DNA of 64,000 bases from Siphonodentalium dalli (Eukaryota; Mollusca; Scaphopoda; Gadilida; Siphonodentaliidae). Made by a program: the position numbers and the translations under genes. Each line of letters opens with the position of its first letter. Positions within the stretch are counted from its first letter, which is position 1. The DNA is taken from contig CP136067.1 in NCBI GenBank assembly GCA_032622095.1, positions 60,336,893 through 60,400,892 of the forward strand, written 5' to 3'. Under the pieces are notes generated by a model. It was not told where the DNA came from, made no database searches, and worked only from the letters and a program-made list of their open reading frames with translations. Shown here one piece after another: positions 33,831 to 45,700 of this stretch.

Positions 33831-34929
33831 ATAACAGACAACACACTGACAGTGATACTGTAAGACATAAGAGAAACATTATCTCCTAGAGACAAATCTG
33901 ATTTATTGAATTTAAGCTATTTTTAGCCATCATAGATTATAAGCTGTATTTCCTTAATACTATAATAGTATGAAGCATTGCTATATTAAAGTGAAAACAA
34001 ATTCCTCTAGTTTAAGATGGCAGATGTTGTTACTACTTGGACTACTTGGTATAGATTATTACAAGGAACCTTATTTTCCCATGTGTTCATATTGTCATGG
34101 TTGATTGAATTTTAGGGGCACTTAGCACAGAGCGCTTAGAAGATTAACATTGAAAGTTATGGATTTTAGCATCCAAACTACTTGTAAAACATATTAATAT
34201 GTGAAACCATTTGATTGGGGGATACTTACTTGCTTTTATATGAACTATGGTAATCTGTTTCGATTTAGGGTCATAGGGACCAGCATCCTCATCATATTAT
34301 GGCTGTATTGCATTATATAGATAACACTTTTATATTGTTTTAACTACACATATTTTTGAAAAACATACACCCCTGTTATGATTTATGAAACACTAACTCT
34401 TGCATGTACGTAACAATATAAGTATTCCTTATCACACAGGTCGTATCTTATCTGTCTGACATACTTGATAAACAGATAGCAACTGGGGAGAATGGCGGGG
34501 GGGGGGGGGGGGGTCATTCAAGTTTGATTTAAATATGATATGGAATCCCATATGTTGCTCTAAGCAGTCTGGATTGTCAACAAATTATAATTTATCTTTA
34601 GAAGTGAATGAGATTTGAATGTCTGGCAGGTCAAAAATGTCAGAGAGAGGGATTTAACACTTTTGCTTCCAATGATTTAACACTTTTTCTTCCAATGATT
34701 TAACTTTAACTCCTAAACATATCCTTCGAAATCACTAAACCATTGGAGCTCACAGTGAGATGTCCTTGGATGATGTGAATAGGGACAGAGTTATGAGATT
34801 TAAAACTTCCTCCACCCACCACAAATACTTTAACCCCTTCTTAAGACAAATTATTTGCGCTTTTGATTTCAAGTTGGGTACTGATATTTGGATTCCTGTG
34901 ATCATATCTTTGATAAATTATCAGTTATA
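33831..34929. other. No gene recognised; poly-G run
   Basis: AT-rich DNA containing a run of 17 G (34497-34513). It may be the interior of a Helentron-like element whose ends are at 33277 and 34990. Confidence 0.3.
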
Positions 34930-34990
34930 GCTAATCGCTATCGCGAGTTATGGGTTAAACATCTGCCGATCGTGATCGGCCTCTCGTTTG
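34930..34990 (+). repeat. 3'-end fragment with GCCGATCGTGATCGGC hairpin
   Basis: TATCGCGAGTTATGGGTTAA, then the best-preserved hairpin (GCCGATCGTGATCGGC) and CTCTCGTTTG. It matches the 3' terminus of 5963-6544. Confidence 0.55.
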
Positions 34991-36279
34991 CTTCTTATAA
35001 TGACAAGGAAAATCTTAAATATAAACATGAACAGAACAGAAATATACATGAATAGAAATGGTATTGTCCTGAGAGCGATGTTGAACACAATACATAATTA
35101 TCTGGCGGATCGGCTTGGAATTTGTTGCATTAAAAAGTTAGTGTATTTATTTTTGAATTTGATATTGATTTTTTAAACTAGATGAAGTTTTTGTAATTCC
35201 AGAACAAAATTTATTAACTTTTGTTTGCATGGAAATCGATCCCCATTCAAATTGGTCACTTGACGTCCCCCATAATCAAAACGTGTCGGTAAACATCATA
35301 TTAATAATAAGCATTGAAACATTATTCTGAATATCATTTACAGTCTAAATATTTGAACTTACTGCTGCTTACTGCACGATTAACGATGTTTGTCGACAAT
35401 TAACTAATAGTTTTGTTTGCATAATGAAATTTCCTGACTGGAGAACTATCAATAATGAATATAGGACAAAGTTGATATATTTCTCCATGTTCTACTTAGT
35501 GCTGACATTTTGCAGACTTGTATACTGTTTTGCCCATTTACCCACTGTGAGTACAATTTGTCCCTTTGACATACGAAAATCGACCATATGACAAACTCAT
35601 TTACGGTCGTCGGCAACAGCACTGTAATATGTACGGTGTTCGAGCCGACTAGAGCATTGTGTGATTTCTCCTTCACCCCACCCGACTACATGTACCTTAA
35701 AACAACGTAGGCCTATGTATACACTACGCCAGCCATTGTATTCCCGGGTTGGTAAGTAACTTACCAACCTGCGACAAGTAGATGGTAAGCTACTTACTAA
35801 CCCGTGTTGAACGGTCGTGCTGAATAAGTGGGATTAGTCTTCGTGAGTGAGATAATCCCCAACCAGGGTGAACTCATTTCAGGTGAATTATTTGCAACAT
35901 CTGTCAACTATATATCATCAATGATCCAACCACGACAAATTTTGTAATGCGAACCAATATGAATATTGTCTGATTGTGGTGCCTCCAGTTTAGGTCAAAA
36001 TTCTCAACAATACAATGACAGTAGGTAGGCCTACAATTTGAAAATAATCTTGGCACGGAAACAGTGAGTTGCTATAATGTTCTATATCTATTTTTTGTGT
36101 GGGAAACTCGATTTGAAAATGTGACCATCTGCATGGTTTTCTTATATGTCTGCTTTATTTTCTTTATGTTGTTTTCATTTTATCCTTTGAAACGAAAACG
36201 TTGAAATTGTTTTGCTTTAATTGTCAGTATTATGCATGTAATTGAAAAGTAATTCGTTGACATGATTGTGTTTGGAGAT
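34991..36279. other. Intergenic with one dispersed repeat and a palindrome
   Basis: 35180-35480 is an inverted relative of the repeat at 24240-24640. At 35744-35766 a perfect palindrome GGTTGGTAAGT-A-ACTTACCAACC is followed by a weaker copy near 35785. No gene recognised. Confidence 0.35.
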
Positions 36280-36345
36280 AGAACACTTTGCTGAACAATT
36301 TGGCTTTTTTCGAGAACACTTTGCTGAACAATTTGGCTTTTTTCG
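36280..36345 (+). repeat. Tandem duplication, 33-bp period
   Basis: Two adjacent, identical 33-bp units begin AGAACACTTTGCTGAACAAT. Exact identity indicates a recent event. Confidence 0.9.
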
Positions 36346-36846
36346 TGAGTGCTAAAGTGTTTTTTATGGTTTCAAATCATTCTAAAGTACAACACTCGCA
36401 CATTATGCCATTTTCTGTGCTATTTTAATCAATGATTTCAGCTAGAATTAAGATGTTCATATAAAAGAGTACGAAAGCGCGATTTCCAGTCAATCATAAT
36501 GACGTCCATTAGTTCCCATTTCTTACCATTGTCGGCTTCAGATAGAACATTATATATAGAACTGGAATGTATGCGATCACGTGTTACAAGATAAATCAAG
36601 ATAACTGTTTTCTATATATATAATTATCAATGTGATGTTCCGTTCTTTCGTTCAAATAAATATTCTTTACACTATAAGATAAATCAAGTAGGTATATAAC
36701 AATACAGCACTGACATAAAAACTAATTCGAGAGATGGAACATATTGCGTAGCCTCTCATTTATATCTGCTATATTCAATATCTTGTGTTTTTCGGACAGA
36801 AAATACCGCGCAGAATCGAACGGTACCGTTGTCTCTATTTCCCGCC
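36346..36846. other. Intergenic, nothing recognised
   Basis: Plain AT-rich DNA up to the TTAA target at 36847. Confidence 0.3.
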
Positions 36847-36850
36847 TTAA

Positions 36851-38305
36851 CACGTTGAGTGCCACTATATATATACGAGTTATCTCGTAGTTCGCAACCG
36901 TCGCAGGTTGCCACTACGAGTTATCTCGTAGTGGTTTCCATGTCGTGTAACTGACAAACGGAAGCAGTGGAATAGGTCAATACACCACGAAAACCCGCCT
37001 CGGAACATCAGAACAGTGATTTTATCAAATAAATAGTGTGGCTCCCCTTACATCGTTCAACTGAAGTGAGCACCATCAGCACATATATTCTACTCAAAAT
37101 GGTCCAGTTGTGAGTGAATCATGTACCTTTATTTCCGGATTAACGTACTTGAGTGAATACAGCTGACACTGTCTCACTGAGTGACCACCGTGCACCCACA
37201 CACGTCACACAGGCCTGCCAAATCTGTTCCCTCTCACTCATGTGCGAGTGGACGCATCCAACACAAGATAAGCGGATAATCCATGACGTTATATGCCCGT
37301 TGATGCACTGGTTGATGCTACCATTATCTCATTAGGGAACACAGCAGTTGTTTTTGTATACACTGTGCGGCTCCATTTGGGGGCTAGGTATTTTATTATT
37401 TATAATACAAGTAAAGCGGAACAAATATTCCCCAAAACTACATTTTACCCTCTTCCGAACGTGTTGGACAATGGAAAGCGTAACAATTACCGTACTTTAG
37501 ACGTCATGCAGTTTGTCGAACTGTTCTACGTACGTAGGTACGGATAAATGGTTTTGTGTAGCAAAGAGATTTACAGTAAAGGGTGACTTACTTCCAGACG
37601 GATGGATTATATGGAATCGTTACATGTAGCACACTCCTGAGTGTGCAGGGATCTATTTGGCTACTGCTGCATGGTTGTTTTAATTTTGTGCTGACAATTC
37701 TTCCAACACTATTATTTTGGGCTGTACTTTGGAACCCTATAGCATAGGCCTAAATCAGGCTAAATGAGAGATAACGTACAATACCCGAAACATCAGAAGA
37801 TGCATGCTCGTAGTCATTACTGTATGGACGAAATAAACTCATCCTCACAGGAAACAAGTTCACCCGATTCCACTTCGGATTCGCCGTCTGTAGCCATGCA
37901 TGCTTATATATATATGTAATTTGCTCCGCCGTGCATCAGCCAAAATTTAACTATATAACGAGCTATAACCACCACAAGGACTCCCACACCTCCATAAATA
38001 TGCTTACCACCAAAATAACTTGATTGGGTTACATTCTACTTCATATTTGTTGCTCAAACGTGTCCAATTGTGTCTACGAGATAACTCGTAATTGGTACTG
38101 GTGGTGGGAATACCCAAATTCCTTCCGCCAGTGCCGGCTATGAGTTATCTCGTAGTACTATCAATCGCCGTTTCTGTCATCTAAAGTCGCGACGTCATCC
38201 AATTTTTGCTTCATTGAAGCCAAATTATGGTCTACAAAGGGTATCTATCTTGCCACGATTTGGCAAACTGGCGAGATTACTAATTGATTTCCGGCACTCA
38301 ACGTG
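36851..38305. mobile_element. TTAA-flanked TIR element with CTACGAG...CTCGTAG subterminal repeats
   Basis: TTAA at 36847-36850 and 38306-38309 flank 1455 bp. The ends, CACGTTGAGTGCC and GGCACTCAACGTG, are perfect 13-bp inverted repeats. Near each end the stem-loop word CTACGAG-TTAT-CTCGTAG or its near copies occur (about 36871, 36917, 38074, 38145), a likely protein-binding array. TTAA duplication suggests a piggyBac-like element. Open frames inside (37153-37335, 37293-37547) show no transposase motif, so it is probably non-autonomous. Confidence 0.8.
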
Positions 38306-38329
38306 TTAAATGGATATAGAACATTTTAG

Positions 38330-39240
38330 CACCGATGCGACGAAATTTGGTTGGTCGTCCGTGTGTGCGCGTCCTTAAACAATTTCCTTTGGCACATCCA
38401 ACAGGCCACACCCCTCATCCAATCGTCACCAAATTCCAAAAGGATCCTCGGAGTGATCTCTAAATGGGACCTTACCACCCCTTCGAAATTCGGTAAAAAA
38501 CATGGCAGCCAGCGGCCATCTTGGTTTTCACATTTGAATCCATCGGCACGGCATGCAGCTCACAATTATTGGCGAAATGTTTTGAATTTTACGGACATGT
38601 TTGGTATCTCCTCTAAATGGGAGCTATTAAATTTGAACGATTTTCGGTGAAAGATATGCATGGCCACCAGAAGCCATCTTGTAATTTACTCTGCGTCACT
38701 ATTTAAATCCTTTGGCACACCCTACAAACCACATCCATCATCCGATCGTCTCCAAACTTCACATGGATCCTCGGAGTGACCTCTGGATGGGAGCTTCCCT
38801 TTTCTCCGAATTCTTTTAAAACATATGGCCGCCGGCGGCCATCTTGGATTTTACTATGTGTATGAATAAGTCCTTTATATAGCACACCTTACATGTCATA
38901 TCTCTCATCCGATCGTCAACAAACTTCATATGGAACTTCATGATGACCTCTAGATCTATGGGAGCTTAACATTTTTCACGAATTCTGTTAAAAACATGGC
39001 CGCCAGCGACCATATTGGATTTCACATTTGAATCAATCGACACACCATGCAACCCAAGATTATTGATGAAATGTTTTGAAAATCTACAGGCATTTTTGTG
39101 ATCAACTCTAGACGGGAGCTTTCGAATTTGAAATTTTAGCGATTTTCGACGAAAAATATGGCCGCCGGCAGCCATCTTGGATTTTATTCTTTGCATCACT
39201 AAATCATTTGGCACAGGCCGCATCCCCGATCATCCGATCA
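38330..39240 (+). repeat. Old tandem-repeat array (ACATGGCC monomers)
   Basis: Five to six diverged ~165-bp monomers share CATCCGATCGTC-CCAAACTTC, CCTCGGAGTGACCTCT, GATGGGAGCT and ATGGCCGCC-GCGGCCATCTTGG boxes. They belong to the same superfamily as the 30659-33276 element. Clean ends are not visible; the right side passes into plain sequence near 39250. Confidence 0.6.
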
Positions 39241-39891
39241 GAACCAAATTTGGTATGTGATCGATTTTCGCAGCCTTTATCCTTACTCTAATTAACCCCA
39301 AAAAAAGTTATTTAAAAAAAAAGAAGACTTATTTAAACATCATCTGGGGAACCACTAAGCTGAATAATCGGACATGTGTGGTAGGTATTCAGATTGTTAA
39401 AATGTGACCCACCTGTCAAAAAAAACCAGAGCTGGTGTTAGGCCCTACACTTTCCAAATCCAGATCTCGTGTTACGCTCTCCAAGTGACCATCTCACGGG
39501 GGTCACTCCTATACCCACCCTGCTCGTCATACCATCCCATTCATATCATCCATTTCCCTACCCCCACTGCAAATTCTTGTCAAAGTTATACTGTATCTCC
39601 TTCTTGCTATGAGAACAATACCCACAATTAATCAACTGACCAAATGCTATGCCAGGTTTGATCTTATCTGACATTTGAATGAAGTAAACAAAAGTTCCAC
39701 AGATCAGGCCTGCTATTTTTTGCCTTTAGAAGTGTGTACTGTTAAAACGTCCACCACTTAGTCAGGTGAATTTATTTAATTTGTGTTATTATATACATTT
39801 GTGTGTACTACTACGTAGACCTACATATTTTACTCAGACGCCTTCGATTTACTGAAGATTATCTACTTTATTAGATAACAGTATATGAGGG
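39241..39891. other. Intergenic, nothing recognised
   Basis: Ordinary sequence with an A run at 39298-39325. Confidence 0.3.
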
Positions 39892-39896
39892 TGACG

Positions 39897-41488
39897 ACCC
39901 TCCCCATGGAATCCGGCATCCGGCTTAAAACTGACCATAGCTGGCATCCGGAATACTCCATAAAAGAGAGACCGCAACTGGAATAATCTTTAACTAAATG
40001 GAGTGAATAATGAAGCAAAACTGACACGATGCATTGGAATTTGTCTCCATAATGGCTAGTAAAATTATCTGATTTAGCAGCTTGGCTGATGATTCAACTT
40101 TATATACTGAAGTTATAATCTGACAACACATATAGGCTTCACTGGTATAGGATTATGTTGAAACATGCAATGGAGTGCGATTGCAAACCGGTGAGAATAT
40201 TTTTGTGTAGAAACAAGCCATTGAATGTTCGGTTATATCAGTTACTTGTCCCTTATTGGATATTGGAAAACAAAATAAATTCGGTTCGATTTTCACGGAA
40301 TAAACCATTATTAACGGCATTGTAAACGTAGTGTGGCGTCGACGAATAATTGTTTTAGATTTCACCCAAAAAATTAACATCCCACTGGGTTTCCATATCG
40401 TACGACCCAAAATGGCAAAAATCGTATTGGGGATATTACCAAAAAAAACGGTATACCATGGTTCGGGAAAGTCTAGCTGTAGGATATCGCATGCAAAAAG
40501 AGCAACTAAATACCCAACTTTGGACTATTTAAAACCCTTTCCATTTAGGGAGGGTCTTGTCGTCCGAATACCACCCCTCGATTTGGATTAGTATTCCAAT
40601 ATAAATAATAAAGAATTTTCAGAAACAAATCGATGTAGTTATTAATCCTCTGAGTTTTGTAAGATATTTGTCCCAATTCTGATCATGCAGTGTCCAAAGT
40701 TTGACAATTTTGACATGCAAATTCTTCCCATTCAAACAAATTCCATTCAATCAATGTAAATATTCCACTATTCTAGTGTATGGCGTACTCAGCATTACAA
40801 TCTAATTATCAACGCTGGACCAAGCTCCATGCAGAGTTCAGACCCCTACGCAGGACTTACCGCTGCCAGTACCTACGCCGGCGGCGGCTACACATAATCT
40901 GAAGAAATCGCACATTCATTTATTTGAGACTTTTGTAGGTTACAATTCATTCTGCATTATTATGAGAAACTGAACTGTCCATGTTCATTCGAAAATTGTC
41001 CAAATCAAGCCAGAATGAATAATATTGTAGATTTAGTTAAGAAAATACACGTGCCAGCAGCGGTCAGACATATATAGTGTAGCGAAGGGACGGAACTCGG
41101 TTTTGTAGCTTACGTTTTGACATGTCAAGAAGATGTCAGGTGGGAGACAACTCTATCGGGGGATTATAACAAACCGATATCGCAGATCGGCATTACGATA
41201 TATTTAAACTCTATATATACTATTAATTAGCGCTAAATATATTATGTACGATAACGAGACCTATATAAGGAGCTAAATTATGGATAATATTATATCCGAA
41301 CAACGAAATATAATACGCGGACGGAATTTGGTTATTTTTCGGTGTTAAACGTCAAGAAGGAATATCAATGGAAGCATCCGGCATCCGAAGTATGAGCCCA
41401 ACGGCATCCGGCGTACGCTGGTCTGGCATCCGGAATACGCCATAACAGACCCCGAATCCGGCGTCCGAAAAGGGGGGTCGTCACCCTC
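39897..41488. mobile_element. TIR element with TATAT target duplication and GCATCCGG repeats
   Basis: GAGGGTGACGACCC at the left and GGGTCGTCACCCTC at the right are perfect 14-bp inverted ends. TATAT flanks both (39892-39896, 41489-41493). Inside each end the word GGCATCCGG(A/C) recurs: near 39915, 39925 and 39953 on the left, and near 41368, 41392 and 41424 on the right, often followed by AATAC(T/G)CCATAA. No transposase frame was recognised in the 1592 bp. Superfamily unassigned. Confidence 0.75.
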
Positions 41489-41493
41489 TATAT

Positions 41494-42359
41494 TGCACAT
41501 CTAGATTATAATTTCGATCATAGAATTTACTATCGCCAATTAAGGGATAGGTCAAACCATCGACGTATATTATATTAAATGTAGATCGATGGTTAAACAT
41601 GCCGATCGTGATCCCTTTGAGATGGTAACTTGTGCACATTCTGGGACAGCATAGCATATTGTGAAAGGCGAATGTGATTTTATTGAACTTACACAGATGA
41701 ATTTAAAAAAGAATTTAGCATCATAATGATTCCATGGTTTTTGTGCATCCACTATACAAATAATGTACGGTACCGGTACATTACGTTCATGCGCCTACCT
41801 GGATGTGCATAGTGATCGATAGGGTATTGTGGTGTCTCATGAACCACAACACCATTTTTTCTGCTGTGTTATGTTCGGTCTTTAGTATAACGACGTTGGC
41901 CTATATGGTGGTCTAGCCACTGTATATAAGTAAAATTAAATTTTAAGTAATAGTATCCCAACATAATTAAAGCGAATACAGTGGCGAATATATAACTTAA
42001 AAAAAAAATAAAACCGCCCAGCTTGTCTTTTAGTCACCGCCCCCAAAAAATCCGGAAGCTTGGCGCCAAGCTTGGCTATTAGTAACTCTCAAATTCGGTA
42101 CCAGAGCTCTCATTCAGCAAACAGTGAATAGTGGATGACAACAACAACAACAAAAATAAAAATAAAAATTAACAAGATCGTAAAAAACGGGTTATTTTAT
42201 CGACACTTTTCTTACAACTATGTAAGTCACGAAGAAGAGCTATTTTAGCTTATTTTAACAATACGTGTTAATGTGAATGTTTCCCGTTACTATGTTAAAT
42301 TTACGAGACGCTTAGATTTTCAAAATGGCTCACCTATATTCGTCGTATCACTATCACTG
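41494..42359. other. Intergenic; decayed 3'-end fragment
   Basis: 41523-41616 shows TACTATCGCCAATTAAGGGA and later GGTTAAACATGCCGATCGTG, a CCGATCGTGATCG-family end. A ~45-bp hairpin interrupts it (ACCATCGA...TCGATGGT). Near 42058 is a palindromic AAGCTTGGCGCCAAGCTT. No gene recognised. Confidence 0.4.
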
Positions 42360-42709
42360 CTGCTAATGCCATGGGTTTTTGTCGTAATGTTTTATACATA
42401 GATGCACACCTTGTGTATTTCTGTATACATAAATGCACACAGACGTCAGTCTTGCATAGTGTCACGTGACAGGGTCATTGTTTTCCACATAAATCATGCA
42501 CGCTTCTGGGTTCTAGACGTTTCGTACCATCTGGTCGTTTCGTACCATATTTTTTGGTCGTTTCGTACCGTGTGTTGTACCATGTTGGGAATGGGGGAAA
42601 ACAGTATTAATTTCATACTTTATTCTTTATTTTAAAATAACAATAACATATTAACATTAACAACATTATTTTACACAACAATATTGAATATGGGACATGA
42701 TATTTGATA

Positions 42710-45120
42710 TTAACAATCAGCCGACTCGACAGCAACGACAACAACTGTTGGCGCAAACAGTTTTGAACATGCCTTCAACAGACCACTGGTGGAGATGCCA
42801 CCATTTTCGTAGTTACTCCACAAGCAGAATAGTTGCGCCTGGTTCTCCCGATACTGGAGTTTTTGGTACCTTTTCATCTTTTTTTCACCAACCAACTTTA
42901 CTGTCATGTCTGTCGTTGCTAGGGCTGGGCGATATTGGCCCCAAAAAATATCGCGATATTATGGCGACAACATCGCGATACACGATATTATCGCGATATT
43001 ATTTTGGTATATTACAATGGGTAAGTACAATGTACAATATATGCAATATTTCATGAATAAAGTTTGCACAATACATCCCTACGTTTTATTTACGATTTGT
43101 GGGTCATGAGAGGTCGAGTAAATGTGTATTGAACAATTATCAGTAACATCACAGTATACATGTATATATAATTGACAGTTTGCCGACGGAGAAATAATAA
43201 CTTTGAAACAAAGGGATATAATCATATAACACGGCCCACGTGCGTTTTCGCATACATTTTTTAGAGTTATACCCCTTTGACCATAGCGCTCAACGCCATG
43301 CACACATTAAGCACCGCATTCGATTTCAAATTGCCATTTTATTAATTTGTGAGGAATTGGTTGTTTGTGAGACTATTAATCAGTGGTAATTGGTAGTTGG
43401 TAGCACCGTGGGACTTCAATGTCCATATACGACAGCCCTGGGAATTAGCGTCGACAATGCCACAATGGGCAGTGCCGAAGGCAAAAGCCGACGTGAAATG
43501 AATTTGCGTCGGCATTTTTTTAGCTGAGGAAAATAATATAGACAATCATGTTCAATTAGTTTGTGAATTTGACATTTGTTGAAGCGATAGCAATGCCATG
43601 ATCCGTACGGCACATGTCCACAAAATCATTTTACTCGCAATTTGCACACATTGAGACGATCAGCTAGACTAAGTGTGGTCAATATAAAATCTGACACCGT
43701 AATCCGTCTCCAAACAACCGGTTACGGTTGATAGAGCAAGCTGCACCAACTTGAAAGGAGGTCATTGTGCCAGTCGCATGCGCGCGACATACCAATCTCA
43801 CAGTGTAGCCAACTGATGCTACTAGTATCTCTTTGATGTTTCCGACGAAGCATATCCAACTTGACAAGCACGTGCTCCGATGTTTTAAAACGTTTTCGAC
43901 TGCGTATTTCCGGGAAGTTTGGGACTATTATACTTACTCTAACTTCGCTGTTTGTTGGGACCATATGATGGGTTTCAACCTACATGGAGAATATTACAAC
44001 TTGGGACGGTATTACGATATTTTTATTTCAGACGATATTATTGACGATATCAAAATTAAAACCGGGTATACCCGATATATCGTCATACCGCCCAGCACTA
44101 GTCGTTGCCGATTCCTTCTTGAGCATTGGAACCAGGATGTAATATGGGATGTTTGTTGCCTTGTTTTTGTATTGGATGCGTCTGTGCCATCCCTCAGTGT
44201 CGTTGTTTGTTCGGATGGAGCGCCCGTTGACGCACCACGATTCCATTGGTAGACATCGGGAGTCCAGCCACTGTGATTCCACATACTCGTAGATTAACGG
44301 CATGTTGCCGATTTTGGCTGTCGGGTGATCTCGCATCCTGGCAAATGCTGGTCGGATGTGTTCGGCTGGCAGAAGTGGCAAAGCATAAAGCTTTCGCAGT
44401 TGCCTACAAAAATGAAAAGAAGATATAAACATAAATAAGAAAATTTCAGTTTGTTATATATATTATTCTAATTATACCCTTATTTCTGCTAATTGAAATA
44501 ATAGCATTATTCTACTTTATATATAATTGAAATAAAAATAATAATCATATAAGTTATATTTATTTAATCATCATACAATTCTATTATTTTATTCATACAA
44601 TTCTATTATTTTATTTTATCTACTATTTTATTTTATGAGAACAAATATTTACCTGTATTCGTCTCCTTTTTTGTTGTACAGCCCTTTCTTTTGAATCTGC
44701 CTATTCACGGCCTGGGTCCAGTGAAATAACAACCACGTCTTTCCACCTCTGGTAGTAGCTTGTGTATGGACTTCCATGTTGCCTTTTCAAAATCCATTGT
44801 CACTGTCTTCACTGCAAGTTCATCTGGTAGTAGTTTGAGCAGTGATTCGAAGACCTGAAATGACAAAATATCATGTTGTAATATTTAAATGAAATAAATA
44901 TCATGTTATAATTAAATGTCATATTGTAATATTTCCAATAACAAACTCCTTTTATTTAGTTAATAGTAGAATTTTTTTTTATTGCATTGATACATAAATT
45001 ATATTTAAAACTATTATCTTGAAAACTCATAATGTATAAATGATGCGTACCGTATCATAATCTTTTGCCTTTTGACGACTCATCAGAACATAAATTACAA
45101 TTAACGTCGGAGAGAAAGTC
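42710..45120 (-). pseudogene. MULE transposase, truncated and interrupted (minus strand)
   Basis: Three exon pieces are visible. 45051-~45120 encodes the TLIVIYVLMSR...DYDT part of the catalytic core. 44653-44854 carries the second catalytic aspartate in T-M-D-F-E-K-A and then an FHWTQAV-type stretch. 44403 down to 42710 carries ALPLLPAEH, the GRSIRTNNDTEGWHRR motif and a C-terminal R-Y-Q / LWSNY / LLKAC helix region. Donor and acceptor sites (CAG|GT at 44652, TTTGTAG| at 44404, TTTCAG| at 44855) define introns. A one-base frameshift lies just before the WTQ stretch. The N-terminal part with the first aspartate is absent. The last exon is split by the hAT-type insertion 42920-44100 and its duplicated GTCGTTGC. 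The family is clear; the gene is dead. Confidence 0.8.
42920..44100. mobile_element. hAT-type element inserted in the MULE transposase exon
   Basis: A perfect 8-bp duplication GTCGTTGC (42912-42919, 44101-44108) flanks 1181 bp. The termini are TAGGGCTGGGCGATAT and, inverted, TAGTGCTGGGCGGTAT. Subterminal TATCGCGATAT-rich blocks occur at 42950-43005 and TATCG words at 44020-44085. The TIR and 8-bp duplication are classical for hAT. No transposase was recognised, so it is non-autonomous. Confidence 0.9.
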
Positions 45121-45700
45121 AGACATGATTGTGAGATGAATGATGAAATGATGGGGGATCTCATGTTACTTGTAGGATTCCAACAAAAACAACTCACGAA
45201 AAGGTGTGATCAAGAAGCCAGGTGGTAATTAGTGGTAATCAGTAAGAGCTCACCTCTTGTTTATACAGCGTGATTACTATTAACACTTGTTGTAAAAACA
45301 TCTCATAAGATCTTTCCCGCAGTCAATCAGATGAATACTATTGTCAGCGTGATTGTTATTCACATTCGATGTAAGCAAATCTCATAAGATCTTTCGCCGC
45401 ATTCCAAAACATGAATAATTATACATACATAATATAAACATAGATATAAAATACCGTGTTTTCCCCATTTCCAACACACGGTACGAAACGACCAATTGAT
45501 TTTCTACATGGTACGAAACGACCAAAGAATGCGGTACGAAACGACCAAACAATATGGTACGAAACGACCAGATGGTACGAAACGACCAAGTACGAAACGA
45601 CCATGGTACGAAACGTCCTGTACCCACGCTTCTAGATATTTTTTGTAAGTTCATTTTCTTCCAAGTTCCATTCATCGATCAAACAACATCCAGTTCTTTC

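Larger units (their letters stand above)
42508..45624 (-). mobile_element. MULE (Mutator-like) transposon, 9-bp target duplication
   Basis: CACGCTTCT occurs at 42499-42507 and 45625-45633. The inverted ends are built from repeats of GGTCGTTTCGTACCAT (42520-42580) and GGTACGAAACGACCA (45480-45615), with three copies on the left and six or more on the right. A 9-bp duplication and tandem-repeat ends are typical of MULEs. The minus strand encodes a broken MULE transposase. The 1181-bp hAT-type element 42920-44100 sits in its last exon. Confidence 0.85.

Noticed and set aside
37153-37547. Two frames inside the TTAA-flanked element as a piggyBac transposase
   Set aside because: No DDD motif, cysteine-rich C-terminal domain or other transposase signature could be seen.
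43833-44252. 139-residue plus-strand frame
   Set aside because: It crosses the hAT/MULE boundary and is antisense to the MULE transposase exon, so it cannot be an ancestral gene.
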